Source: Membranipora membranacea
Taxonomy: Eukaryota > Bryozoa > Gymnolaemata > Cheilostomatida > Membraniporidae
Assembly (NCBI GenBank): GCA_914767715.1
Contig: OU612066.1
Span: forward strand, 9,677,001 to 9,741,000
Length of the DNA stretch: 64,000 nucleotides
Reading direction: 5' to 3'
Under the pieces are notes generated by a model, which saw only the letters and a list, made by a program, of their open reading frames with translations, searched no databases and had not been told where the DNA came from. This document shows, piece by piece, positions 35,660 to 48,835 of this stretch; the stretch's first letter is position 1; each line of letters opens with the position of its first letter. A program made the translations under genes and the position numbers.

Positions 35660-38575
35660 TGAAAAAATGCCATGGTCAAAATGCCAGTGACATAATGCCA
35701 TTGCCATAATGCCATTGCCATAATGCCACGGCCATGATGCCATAGGTGATAACACTTTACTCGAATGGAGGGATCATGACTGACATACTTTTTGATTGCT
35801 ATTTATTGAAGTCGTAACCTGTGAAGAATTGAAAATTATTAGATTGGAATTCAAAACCTATGCAAGTGAAGACATAAATTTAGAAAAGAAACACAATGTA
35901 CATAAGAAATACAATGTGTTCGCAAAATGAGATGTGAAACAAGATACATAGAAAATTACACACACAGTTTGACATGCAATAATAAGGAAAAACACAGGTA
36001 CACTGACGGGATTAAACCGTTTTATACAATATTTTAACTTACAATTTTTAACCCTTTACGCAGTAGTAAATTAAATTATCCAGAGACTCAGCTTTACATT
36101 GATAGTGACCTAAGACAAAATGAATTAAATCATAAATGTAGGTTCAATAAATTGGTTGCTTGAAAGACACAAAATAGCATCCAGCATAGTGACATCAAAT
36201 AAACAGATTCAGAGACAGTTACAGTCTCAATTCAGACAATTACAATACAATAGTTATGTAACTAAAAATGAGAAATGAGTTAACACTTACATGTTTGATG
36301 TCAATAAGATAAAATACAAGGTCGACGCTCCAGAGAGCAGGTAGCTGTAAGTATAGTCTACATTACTACGTTTGTAACTATTACTTAGATTAAATAAATT
36401 TGGGTCACCAGAGGTTGACTGCTCTGGCTGACTATGCTAGAGAAACTGCCGCGACAAAACAACTCTACGTATAAAAAATGAGCTGGCAGACTTTGACCAC
36501 AAGCAGCTAAGTTTATAGCGATAAAGTAAGAAATGCGGTTAAATATGAAGACATCTATAAGTGCCTTTGTTTGAGTGCAGTTTTGTGATAAAAACGATGT
36601 GAGGATAATAAAAAATAATGTGCTGTCCTAACCATCCTAATACAAACACCACTGCACACTATACCTACCAATGCCAAAATACCATTGCCATAATGCAAAA
36701 ACATGAAACCAAAGGAGATCAAGCCACGCTGTTTTATTTTGTATGATAGTTGTATTACAGTTGTGAGTTGCTCGGTTAGATTAGGAGGTGGCTCAGCTGC
36801 TTAGAGCCGTCTCCTTCACTGTGCAAATCAAAAAGTTTCTTTGTTCAATTTCAATGGTATCTGGGGTTTTTTGGGGTCCGCAAACTGAGAGTTAGTGACT
36901 TGTAACAAATATTGCTCAACTAATCTTTAGAATAATATGTGGATTACAACCTTTTTTTTCGAAAGCCAAATGACTCATGCTACTAATGACCTCGATAAGA
37001 GTAAGACTACAATGATTGGACATAGAGCTGTTTAACTCTGTATTTATTAGTTGCATAAAAAGTTACAGTTACAACAAACAAGAAAAGAAAAAATGTGTTA
37101 CCTAAAATGAACTTTCACGGCTAGGCCATGTCCATAGTATTCAGCAAAGTCATTTTTAGGGGTTTTTGACACACAGGACGTTCACAACTTGAATTCCATG
37201 TTGTTAATTTAGAATAATATGATAATGAGTATATAGATGAGTTTTTTACATCTCTTCCAACCATATAAAAATTCAACAAACCTTTTTATCTACTACAAGG
37301 TATGAAAGCCAATTTACGTTAATGTTTCATCAAAATGTGGTGTTACTAGGCAAAACTTTTTGTTCAACACAAAAATTCCTCACCTCACTTGTTTAATAAT
37401 GATAAGCCACAAAGTTGCCTTCCACCTGTAACGGACTGGATGAGATGCACAGGACACAAAATTACGTTCTGTTTACGGTGTAAAATCTGACAATAATCAT
37501 ACAGATAGCACAAGCATCTAAGCTGTAATACACAGAAAAGAACTTTTGCCACAAAATTTGGAATTATTGGAAAACGAGAAAAATTTTTTTTACGCACGGG
37601 ACTGAAAAATAACAAAACTTAGTAATTTAACGAGATGTGTAGTGTGTAGTTTAGTGTGGTGTAGTGTAGTGTAGTGTAGTGTAGTGTAGTGTAGTGTAGT
37701 GTAGTGTAGTGTAGTGTAGTGTAGTGTAGTGTAGTGTAGTGTAGTGTAGAACAAAATTCTCTTATACCGATGTGTTGTGACGCGCAGGTCGGCGTACAGG
37801 ACACTAAATTGTACTCTGACATCTTGGTCAAGCATCTCACTTTTTCCGTTCGATTTCACATTTGATTTTGAGTGGAGAACAGAAACTATTCAAACATAAT
37901 TTTTATGATGGAATTGATTGAGCCTGCTTGTGTTGTGCTCATTGGTGGTGTTAACTCTGCAACAACACATTTATTTTATGCAGAATTTTTCTTTTCAAAT
38001 GTGATATTACTACTTCACAGAACAGATTTGTTACTTTTTCAGTGTGTTGGCGTTGAAAAAGATTGTATTTTAATGCTAAACTGCATACTCATGAACAGAA
38101 CTTTCTCACACTATGTTCAATCATGCTAGACTTCATGACGCCAGTAATAGCATCAGTCAAGACCAGTCAAAACTCTTCAAGCCAAGACATAAAGTTGGTC
38201 AAATTTAGAGAGTCAATTAATTTGCAATATCCCACAGGGTTAGCAGCGCAATATTTGGCTGCAATTTCTGCAACACACACTAGCCTTCATTCAGTACAGC
38301 TGGAATATAACTTTTAAAAAAATACAATTTGGTTTGATCTTCTTTGGTCACACGTTTTGGTATTATGGCAACGGTATTTTGGGATATGGAACATTGTCCC
38401 AAATGGTATTATGTCCAATCTGGCGTTATATCCACTGGTATTTTGACACAACTGGCGTTTTTTACAACTGCAGTGGTGTTATCATCTATGGCATTATGGC
38501 CGTGGCATTATGGCAATGGCATTATTTCACTGGCATTTTGTCCCAATGGAATTTTGACCATGGCATTATGGCCGG
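35660..38575. mobile_element. Foldback-like element with repetitive inverted arms
   Basis: The left arm (about 35,660-35,757) consists of short direct repeats of the words 'aatgcca' and 'ttgccat'. Its reverse complement is found at about 38,475-38,570 (gtgttatcayctatggcat, gtggcattatggcaatgg, cactggcatttt). A second inner pair links about 36,665-36,730 with 38,320-38,395 ('ccattgccataatgc' / 'gtattatggcaacggtat', 'tgatctyctttggt'). The middle is non-coding. Such arms made of direct repeats in inverted orientation fit foldback elements. Exact ends and target duplication not resolved. Confidence 0.7.
37655..37748. repeat. Pentanucleotide microsatellite (gtgta)n
   Basis: About 18 nearly perfect copies, with imperfect copies extending back to 37,637. 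Open frames across it encode simple Leu/His/Tyr/Thr repeats and are artefacts. Confidence 0.95.
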
Positions 38576-38599
38576 GTACCTTGTATGAAGGTGTGTTAA

Positions 38600-39770
38600 T
38601 GGTGTGGGTGAGGAGTTCTCAAGAAAATATTTTTAATGTAAATGCCGAAGTATAAAGGACTTGAATCTTAATTGCACTAGTCAAAACCCTTCTATTGAAT
38701 TTTCAAAAGTTAAAATTCAACAATGGTTTAACCCACAAATTTGTATAAAATATGCTTCAGAATTGCTGATGTAAGATGATTTAAATCGGGTTGCATACTT
38801 TAGTCCCTCACCAATTTTATATATAATGGACCATTATTGAGTTCAATATAGGTTTGGAACGATTTGATACACATCATGCACTGAATTAGGAAGGGCACTG
38901 AGCCTGTATCTAATAGTCTATAGTTTCCAGTTTGCAGTATTTATATTTTTATAGGTAGATACATTATGAATCTGTTTTCCTTTCACAAAGTCATCATATA
39001 CATGCCCTATACCCCCTCAGTAAATTTCTTCATTAATTTCTAGCAAGAGTGATTTTCGTGCTTGATCGCAGATAGTTTGGAAGACAAGGGGACCGATAAG
39101 TTTCTGTATACAAAATAAATTATTAGTTTTTCAGAGGTTTTGCATATCTGGATAACATGATGTTGCTTCAAGGGTAGTGGTAAGTGGGTATGGAATAGGA
39201 CATTTAATCTTAGCAAACACCCCTCCCCACCCCGATAGCTGTAAACGTGGTCAATCATGCCATCTAAGAACCACTGTGGCTTCACTAAATTTTGCATTTG
39301 CAATTGACCTACCAGTATCCACTTTGTTGTCAGGAATAGATATAAAAAGAAGGACTAAACATGTCTTTCAAAAGGTACATAAAGCGCACTCTTCATCATT
39401 GCCATCATGAGAACATGGGAACCGAGATGAATGGAAAAATTCCTTTCAATACTATTGAGGGGAGGGGAATGTCTGCAAAACTGTTGCTTTTATCATTTGA
39501 AAGTCTTCTGATTAAAACCAGACACATATGAGGGTGCTCCAAAATTCTATTACCTATTTCAACAACCCTGGTGCATGTGTTATTGTTTGTATTGTTTATT
39601 TTTTCAGTTAAGAGGTTGAGGTAAACAAATGAGATATTGATCAATCTGGACAAATCACACCATCACCCTTGAGTTGAGCTTCCATATTTAAAGAATTATT
39701 TCATCTGCTATGGCTATTAGATCATCAACCAAACAGGAAAAGTTGTAAAAAAGTGGACATTTTACAGGAG
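38600..39770. other. No gene recognised
   Basis: Only short overlapping motif-less frames on both strands. No splice-supported structure seen. Confidence 0.35.
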
Positions 39771-39781
39771 TTGACATATGA

Positions 39782-39953
39782 CTGGCGAAATGTCTTTGGC
39801 AAAATGTGATTGGCAAAATAAAATTGGCAAAACATCTTCGGCGAAATGTGATTGGCAAAATAAGACTGGCAAAATGTCTTCGGCAAAATATGATTGGCGA
39901 AATGTGATTGGCAAAACATAGCATTGGCAAAATGTACATTGGCGAAATGTCTG
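39782..39953. repeat. Short-word tandem repeat (ttggc[ag]aaat...)
   Basis: About ten irregular copies of a 15-18 bp unit of the form 'gattggcaaaatg' / 'cttcggcgaaatg'. Organisation resembles the arms of the foldback-like element at 35.66 kb, but the words differ and no inverted partner was found in the window. Confidence 0.8.
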
Positions 39954-39959
39954 CCACCC

Positions 39960-42230
39960 CATGTCACAGCATGACCTGTTCCATCATGATCAAACAAGCA
40001 TTAAGTTTCATAATATAGATAATATTAGAAACCAAGCATATTCCAAACTCTGTCTAAAATACCCTGGATACACCCTTTGCATGTTACTGATAGCTTACCC
40101 AAGGATTTTATCACATACCCTGCAATATAGGCCACACTGTTCTCTGAATCTAGGTTGTTTCTCCCAAATAATTCTCCTCAATAAACATCACCACTTTTAC
40201 TGCCTGTTCATTAGTTAAACTAAGCGTTAGTATCACCTTCCCAAATCAACCTCCCTGCTTCAACCTAACCACCTATCTGTAAGTTGTTCATTCATGAAAA
40301 AAGACATTAAAACTCTCATCAACTCTGCTTTACTTAGAAGTAGTACATACTAATAAAAGAATCAAAGATAGATATATTGTACATAGACTTAATTATATAA
40401 GAACAACATAAAGTTTATGCTATGTTGTAATTCCTAATTGAGCGATGTGTGCATCATGAAAAATGACAAGCCTCAGAATCTAATGATCTAGCTGTATCTG
40501 TCGTGGCGAGCTTTGAAATGGGGTCAAGACAGGCTGCCAATGGCCATGCAAAGTGGTCCCAGATCGACATAGATTCAGATTACTGTTAAAACCAAAAATT
40601 ATGGTTTATGAAACTACTGTCGTTTTGTTGAGAAACTATCGAGCTGCCTTATACCATTGAAAAAAATCTTAAGGTGATATTACTGCAGGTGCGAATAGGA
40701 AGTATGGGATGAGTGCGGGTTTTCAATTTATTGAATCCGGGAGTATGACGGATGAATAAGTGCTAAAAGTTATTTTTGTTGTTCACATCATAAAACTGTG
40801 CCAATTATGTTTTTGGTGCCATTAAGAATTTAAAGAACATTAAACATGAAACAGGACAATGCAAGTTACATCAAAACAAAAAGGCAAACCAGAACCAAAC
40901 CATATTATATTATTTACTTCAGTGAACCTCATGGAATGGTATGACATCTTGATGTTGAATAGTAAGATCTTTTCACATTATCGCTGATTACAAGTATGCT
41001 AAAGATGTTAGCTCGTCGGTCAGCAAATCCGCGTTGAAAGGTACTATGATTAACAACGCTGGACCCTGCACCACAATCAGCTATCACAACAATACAATGG
41101 CTCAAGTCACAAACAGCAATGACAAGCTTACCCCAAACCAGATCCAGGATTGGGGTGCTAATCGATCCCCGCACTGACCGTAGTACTAGAAACATAATTG
41201 CACAAAACATCTTACTCCTCTCGTAAAGCTCTTGATATTACACTGGCATGGGGGTTAAAATTTGAGGTTGCTTCATTGTTTAATTCCAAGTTTATCATTT
41301 TGTTAGAAAACAATTATTGATTCATACAAGTAACACATTGGGGTGTAAATAAAGGACTTGGGCTGCAGCTGTTCCCCATCAAGCACCACTGATAGGTGTC
41401 GCAGCATGGGCACTCGCTACCACCCGGCCATGAAGAATATTGCTCCAATTCTCCATGGAGTCGAACTACTCATCCAAGACAGTTTTATAGTCTGATAGCT
41501 CAATTTATTTATTTCGCAAGTTACATGTCGTAGAATAACTCTAGTGAGAAGTGCTTATGCTTAGACAGCTTGACAATTTCCAATCAATGGCAGCAAATTC
41601 GTCTTTTATCCTTACTCAAAGAATGGAAATTATAAAACCATCTTAATTTAAACACAACAAATTAACATATTAATCTTGAATACTTAAAACAGAAATGTGT
41701 GTTGACACTGCAGAAAAGAATACCAATAAGTGGTTGAGTTGTCTTCACTTACTTGAAGACGAGGCAACTCCCGAAACACCATAATAATTTTAACTGGCAG
41801 TTGTGAGAAACATATGACAAGCTCTAACAGTGCAAGAGGCCAAGCAATGAGATTATGTATGTACATGTATATTTTTTTGCAGCCTCACTGTGTACGTAGA
41901 GTATATTTATAAGTTCTCTCTTCTTCTACTACATATGACCATCAAACAGCGAGGAGACAGATTTTTCTCATTGACAATACAATACCTGGTTTACTCCTAA
42001 TTTATTTATTTATTTATTGAGGTTTTCTAAAAGTTTATAATTAAAGCAAATTAAAAATAACTTGTTGATCTCACACACATTAACAAAGATACAAAAAATG
42101 ACTTGAATAAAAAGATATAAGCGGTAGGGTGTTACATACTATATAGTGTGTAGGATAATGAAAGCATGGTATCATAAATTGCCTGAATAAGATGGAAAAA
42201 GAAAAGAAGAAACAGAGAGTGGCAAACAAA
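39960..42230. other. No gene recognised
   Basis: A 93-residue minus frame at 40929-41210 begins with a hydrophobic stretch (MFCAIMFLVL) but has no family I can name and no supporting exons. The remainder has short frames only. 'atttatttattt' near 42,000 is a small simple repeat. Confidence 0.35.
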
Positions 42231-42238
42231 AATACAAG

Positions 42239-42520
42239 TTAACAACATAAGGTATGATTAAATGATAATGATTCATGCGGCTTTGTTGATTTTGTTACAA
42301 ATGTATGAAAAATATTTAAAAAGGCTGATTTGCCTAGGTTTGATCTAAATGAGGGTTTAATTATTGCACAGTTGCTACGAAGTGATCGTGTATGTCTGTT
42401 TGATTTGTTAACGAGATCAAGTATGTGCTTGGATGCACGGCCTTTATTGACCCTCGATTTGACAAAATTGAGAAAAAGAAAATTCCTTCTACTGTGGAGA
42501 GTATGTAAATTTAGGAGCAT
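42239..42520 (-). pseudogene. Possible reverse-transcriptase C-terminal remnant
   Basis: The minus frame contains NRHTRSLRSN and RSNLGKSAFLNIFHTF. This resembles the 'TR...P..rtnlGk.sF...g...wN' segment found after the polymerase domain in many non-LTR retrotransposons. Neighbouring minus frames (42600-42830) may be more of the same in another frame. Heavily decayed and uncertain. Confidence 0.3.
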
Positions 42521-42943
42521 GCGGCCAGATGTAATAATGGCAGCAACAAAATTTGGTCATTGCTACCTTGATAATGAGGTGTCACAATGCATTACTGGTT
42601 CAAATATTTGGATATGGCATATCAGCACCATCCCAAAAGTTTGTTTTCATAATCAGAGACATTCTGAGAATCAGAGTTAGATATTTAGCCAATATGTATG
42701 CGTATAGAAATCCTGTGAGTTTAGCCGAGAGAGTGACACGGGTGCTCAGTCCCCTAGTGAGTGTCATACACTGTATGACTGTTGTAGAGCCTATGAATTT
42801 CGTGAGGAAATTAATACATTTATATGTCAACTGTGGGTAATAAAAACTTGGATATCCTTCTGATGTTGAGGCATAGCCCGTTTTTACATATAAAAAATGA
42901 ACAAGGAAATCGTTATTGGCATATCAACGGAACATGAACGGTT

Positions 42944-44233
<1,290 letters not shown>

Positions 44234-44539
44234 CTAGTGAATGCGCACATACATTATTATATATACATATATGTGACACACAGAGAGATCATTGATATGA
44301 TTAACTTTGAAAGTAGAAGAGATGATTTATACAAAAAAATATTGCAACTTGATTGTATAAATAGGCCAGAAGCAACCATTTGTCAATTTTGTAACAAGCT
44401 TAGTTTAGTAATTGCAGTCAAACCCCAGCAGTAAAAGGTGAAGAGGAACAAAATAATAAATATATACCACGCCCTTATCAATTAGAACAAAGACCTTTCC
44501 TGTTGATAGTCATGTTGATGCATCTTCGAAAGTGCTTAC

Positions 44540-45639
44540 CTATATACAACGTCGTATCAAATCATCAGAATAGGGTTGTGTTTTCCTGATACCGTATCCA
44601 CATAACTTCCTCCGCAATGTCCTCTCGCTATGTAGATATGGTTGGAAAACAATGGTATGAACCGTAAATATGATATCAATTATAAGGAAAGTTGACGATT
44701 TTCAAAGATACAGACGCATCCCCCTTCCCCGCGATTAAAGGATTTTTAGGAAACAAACAAACATATATATGTACAGAGTAATCTTCATCTGATAATGCTC
44801 AAGAGGACTTGATTCCTAAAGTTTTTTTTGCTAGTTAGCTGAATCCGATAAAAGTATTGAAACAGTGCCTAACATAATTACCACCCAGAATATGCTCATA
44901 GTATACTAGCTTAGAGCAGCTTATATCGCACCTGATCTGATGGTGAAATTGCTGTTGATAAAGATTAACAATGTCAGCGTGAGTTCTCCCCTCTAGCATC
45001 ACATCCTTCAAAAACCTTTCCTCGAAACCACCTAAAGTGTCAAAAACTAGATGTTTGACTATTATGTAGAGCTATAATGGGATTAGAAGCCAACTCGATC
45101 TCTCAAAGAAGAATTCCTTAAAGGAATAAATATTATATTCTGTTCCATCCTTACCATCCTCATGGCTGATGCTGCTGTGCCCACAGTGATAGCAAGATGC
45201 AATGCCTTCAGTTGGAGAGTAAAATGTCCTACAGTCGCACTCCGAGCATGAAGATAGCATTTCCTAGATCAAAGGAGTCGTATACCAATAAACAAATGGT
45301 TGACAGATGCGGACTAGCATATCATAATTTATATAAGTGTTTCAGGTCCGTCCGTCACTATTTTGGTAAGAATTGCATTTCCCGCACAGCTACAATAGGC
45401 TTAGTTTAGAATATGTAATGCTATTACATTTGTGTAAAAGCTTAATGAGAATGAGACGGATTTGATTGTCAATACATTGATTCAATGCAGTGATTACCTA
45501 CATGACTGTATGATGAATGATCACAAGAGCAATTTATGTTTCCTTCACCGAGATACTTGCAGTCCTGACATCTGTGGCAGCATCCGTAGAACTTCACTCC
45601 AGCTACCAGAGCCCTTCCATCTAGCCGTGCCACAGCCAT
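44540..45639 (-). CDS. Zinc-module plus helix-turn-helix protein, likely transposon-derived (144 aa)
   Basis: Minus-strand exons 45639-45502, 45263-45155, 45031-44932 and 44627-44540 join in matching phases (0, 1, 2) into one 435-nt frame. The first two exons each encode a similar Cys/His module: CHRCQDCKY...CSCDHSSYSH and CSECDCRTF...CYHCGHSSISH, suggesting two zinc sites. Exons 3-4 encode DVMLEGRTHADIVNLY then SERTLRRKLCGYGI, a helix-turn-helix like those before the integrase core of animal DDE transposon proteins. The frame ends in TAG placed exactly at a gtaagc donor; CAG would be the usual base context there, so the stop may be a point mutation that cut off a longer protein. No integrase core follows. 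The start ATG is the first in the exon. Family not named. Confidence 0.55.
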
Positions 45640-45661
45640 GGCTATTCATACAACACAAAGT

Positions 45662-46440
45662 CTAGTTTGATTTTTGAAAACGAATTACAAGGATTTTGTT
45701 ATGGGTGAAATCTGTAGTGTACCGTAGTCATGCAGGTCAATCACCTCCGTTCTATGGCCATAACCATAACCGTTTTACCAGGTTACCAGCAACTGTGCCA
45801 AGTTACCTTGCATGGCTATGAGAGAGGTTAGGGCTTACTTGTTGTGCAGCCAGTTTCATGACCTAACAAAAATGCTGGAAAAGGTTCATACAACCCTTTA
45901 CACTACAAGTAGGCCTTTGTCAAACCCTCAACCTCTAGTAATGTGGGCTGTGAGATGTTATGCTGAACCAAGTAGTAACAGCTTGGCTGAACCAACTTAT
46001 GTGTCACCTTCAATGAATGCATGTTTACCAATGTTATGATGGAATAAGGTTGAGCTGCCGAGTATGTAGTAGCTGGCTGAGTGAGCAAGTACAACAGCAA
46101 GTACCTAAGAATGAGTAGTCTAGACTAGAGAGAAGTTTCTTAAAAGACCACTCAATTGAGAAGCTTTACATTAAGTGAGCAGATACACCAACCTGTAGTT
46201 AAAACATTGCTCAATGATTTTTCCCTGCAATAAATAAACAATATCTGTTCAAGTTGAAAACCCTATACTTGAATGGAAAAAGAAATGAAATTGTTTAGAT
46301 TGGAAATGGAAATGAAACAGACTGGAAATTCCAGAAGAAAAGAAATAATTTGACAAAAGAAAATACAAATACGAAATATCCGGTTCCGGTTACTAATATA
46401 TTTTGGAGAATTAGGCTAAGAAAAACAAAATTATAACATC
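45662..46440. other. No gene recognised
   Basis: Short frames on both strands around 45,812-46,100 overlap in antisense and carry no motif. No promoter elements were recognised upstream of the zinc/HTH gene. Confidence 0.35.
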
Positions 46441-46467
46441 CAGTTTCCTGTTGATAAGTGTGGCTCT

Positions 46468-46505
46468 CTCCCTCCCTCCCTCCCTCCCTCCCTCCCTCCC
46501 TCCCT

Positions 46506-46546
<41 letters not shown>
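46468..46546. repeat. (ccct)n followed by (ct)n microsatellite
   Basis: About eleven 'ccct' copies then about seventeen 'ct' copies. The Arg/Glu/Gly repeat frame on the minus strand is an artefact of it. Confidence 0.95.
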
Positions 46547-46549
<3 letters not shown>

Positions 46550-46599
46550 TGCGATTGAGTTGGTGTATGGAAAATATTTATTTTCATTTGCTTATTTCT

Positions 46600-46838
46600 A
46601 TCAACTTTGAAAAGAAGGACTCTGTAGTATTTCCCCAGCACTTGACTTACTTAGTGGATGATAAAACACTAGCTATTTTGAGATGGCCTGCCTTTGACCT
46701 TGACAAGGAATTACCTTCTCTTTTCAGTATACTCATCAGTCAGAACAATAGAAGAATTATTAATTACGCAAATTCTGAATTAATATAATTATGCAAATTA
46801 TTACGCGTAATACGGCAATTACACAAATTCACAAACCC
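46600..46838. repeat. Dispersed repeat with 'gcgtaatt' motif (copy B, inverted)
   Basis: Reverse complement of 24,343-24,575, including 'gaattaccttctctt', 'ttacgcgtaatac' and 'caaattcacaaaccc'. It ends immediately beside the microsatellite. Confidence 0.8.
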
Positions 46839-46839
46839 G

Positions 46840-47900
46840 GTATAAAAACTCAATCAGCAAACTAATTTTGACAGTTAAACATTTTTAATGCTATGTGGTA
46901 GGGGATTCAAGAGTTTGTTGTTTTAAAGCAGGTCATTCCATTGCTTAGCCGCTGATGATAGAGTGTGATGGACTCAGGGATGAAGTACTGTGCCGTGTGT
47001 CTGCGTCTTGATGTGAATAATGCAGGCTCTATCTAATTTGTGAGGATAATATTGTTGGTGTGATGATCGTATGCCACATATTAACCTGACCAATATCGCA
47101 GCTCTGATACTCATTGGTTGCCAAGCCCTAACTGATTAAGGCTCATTACTGTAGCCAGCTACCCCCTGGATTGGTCACAATTTTCCACTGTATTCTACGA
47201 GGCAGCTTCCCGCAAGTAGGGATGAGTCCTTACATAACAGGCCTCATAGATCGCAATCACAGATACATGGATGGAATATGCTCGCTTAAGCCTGCAGAAA
47301 ATCCTGCTTGAAAGGATAACAGGACCCATATGTGATTGTCTTCGTGGTTCGAATATCTTCTTCATTGATTTGCAATTAATTGGCGATCCTCACATGTCTT
47401 GACTAACTTGGCTTCCTGTCCTTCTATGTGTTATCTGCTAATTATTCCTACAGTCTAATCATTAATGTGACATCAATCTTCAGTTCTGACAAATATTCCG
47501 TGTGCAACAAGTTGACCAAGTTCTGTGTTTCGAGCAACAACCTTTTTATCATTACATCCCAATATAAATATAAATTAAACATGCCAATGACCTCATGGGC
47601 ATGTTTAATTATCTGATAACATGAATGGAGGGGGGGGGGGGGTTCATCGTTGACAACACTTAATAATGAAGAACACAAAACCCCATGTTTTTCAGCATGT
47701 TGTCCAGGCCGCTATCAGAGGTCACTGACATTAGAGATCTTTCTATTCTAGCTATGGATTACTTACATCGCAGGCCCACAGTTTGGCAGCTGCCTATTTC
47801 AAGAGATAAAGGAAAATTGAAGCCTGTGAGATAGTAACAGTGGGAATCAATCATCACCTTCAAACCAATAGACCAATGGCTATTTTTGAATCCTAACTTT
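46840..47900. other. No gene recognised
   Basis: Spacer up to the segmental duplication; contains a 13-base G run near 47,630. No supported coding or RNA feature. Confidence 0.4.
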
Positions 47901-48835
47901 ACCACTAATTCGGCTAAAACTTACAAAATTGGAGTTGCCCTCTCAGTCCCGAGGCAGTTACGACACGCTCAAGTGTGAAGGCCTACTTAAATCATAAACA
48001 AGAAATAAGCATGCCAGCTATTAAGCTCTCTCTTATAACAAATGTCTTGGACTGTAGGAAAACCTTGGGTTGCACTGCGGTTAGTTTTGAGAGTATATGA
48101 GAAAAGTGTTCCTCCTTCAATGGCCCTGTTAGGTCAGATTGGCTGGTATGGTATGGTAAGGATCATAAGAAATTGCAGTGTTGTGGCGCTGATTAAGAGA
48201 GTGGAGAGAACGGTAGGGTATGTTAAGTCAATGTAACCTATATGAGTGGGACGGTCACAGTAGGACGACCCCAGGGAACGGAACGAAACCGAACCCTATC
48301 GGAACACTGCCATCAATACTGGGTCAGTTAGAAAGGGCTTATTATACCAGTTTTCACATATCTGAGAGTCAGGCACTCTGTGAGAAAATGGTTTTAGCTG
48401 AAATTATGGCAAAATTAGTATTCAAAAGTAGCCTGTATGTTTGATCATTGATGATTGATTCTCATCTTTTCAATCTCAAGACTGTAACTATCTCCTCATC
48501 TTAGAATAGACAGTTGCAATTTGAGGGCCTGCACTTTGTCACCCATAGCTAGATGTCAGTGACCTCTTATAGCGTGCCCTTACAATCATGTGTGACATCT
48601 AGAGGCAGTCTCATGAGCCAATGATAATATGAGTTTCATCTAAAAACAGCTTATAGTTGCTAGTCATCTATACAGCCCTTATCTGTGAACAAACCGGATC
48701 TTATCTACTAAAACATTTCAAAATCGCCATTTTCAGAACAGAGTCTGAACTTTGCTGTACAGGCCACTGTATTTTGTGTATAGCAATCTAGCCTGAGCTT
48801 ACCTATCAACCACTGACAGTTTTGCAAAATAAAAT

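Noticed and set aside
37590-37859. Frames encoding Thr/Leu/His/Tyr repeats
   Set aside because: They are translations of the (gtgta)n microsatellite; two frames read through it equally well.
39688-39997. Three overlapping Phe/Cys-rich repeat frames on the minus strand
   Set aside because: All arise from the 'ttggcaaaat' word array; no independent coding evidence.
40929-41210. Small secreted protein (93 residues, hydrophobic N-terminus)
   Set aside because: Single isolated frame without a known domain, splice partners or a conserved copy; chance is as likely.
44460-44545. Walker B-like piece (VFVLIDKG) upstream of the katanin exons
   Set aside because: Surrounded by stops and without the flanking katanin residues; no acceptable splice sites.
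46411-46641. Arg/Glu/Gly-repeat frame on the minus strand
   Set aside because: Product of the ccct/ct microsatellite.
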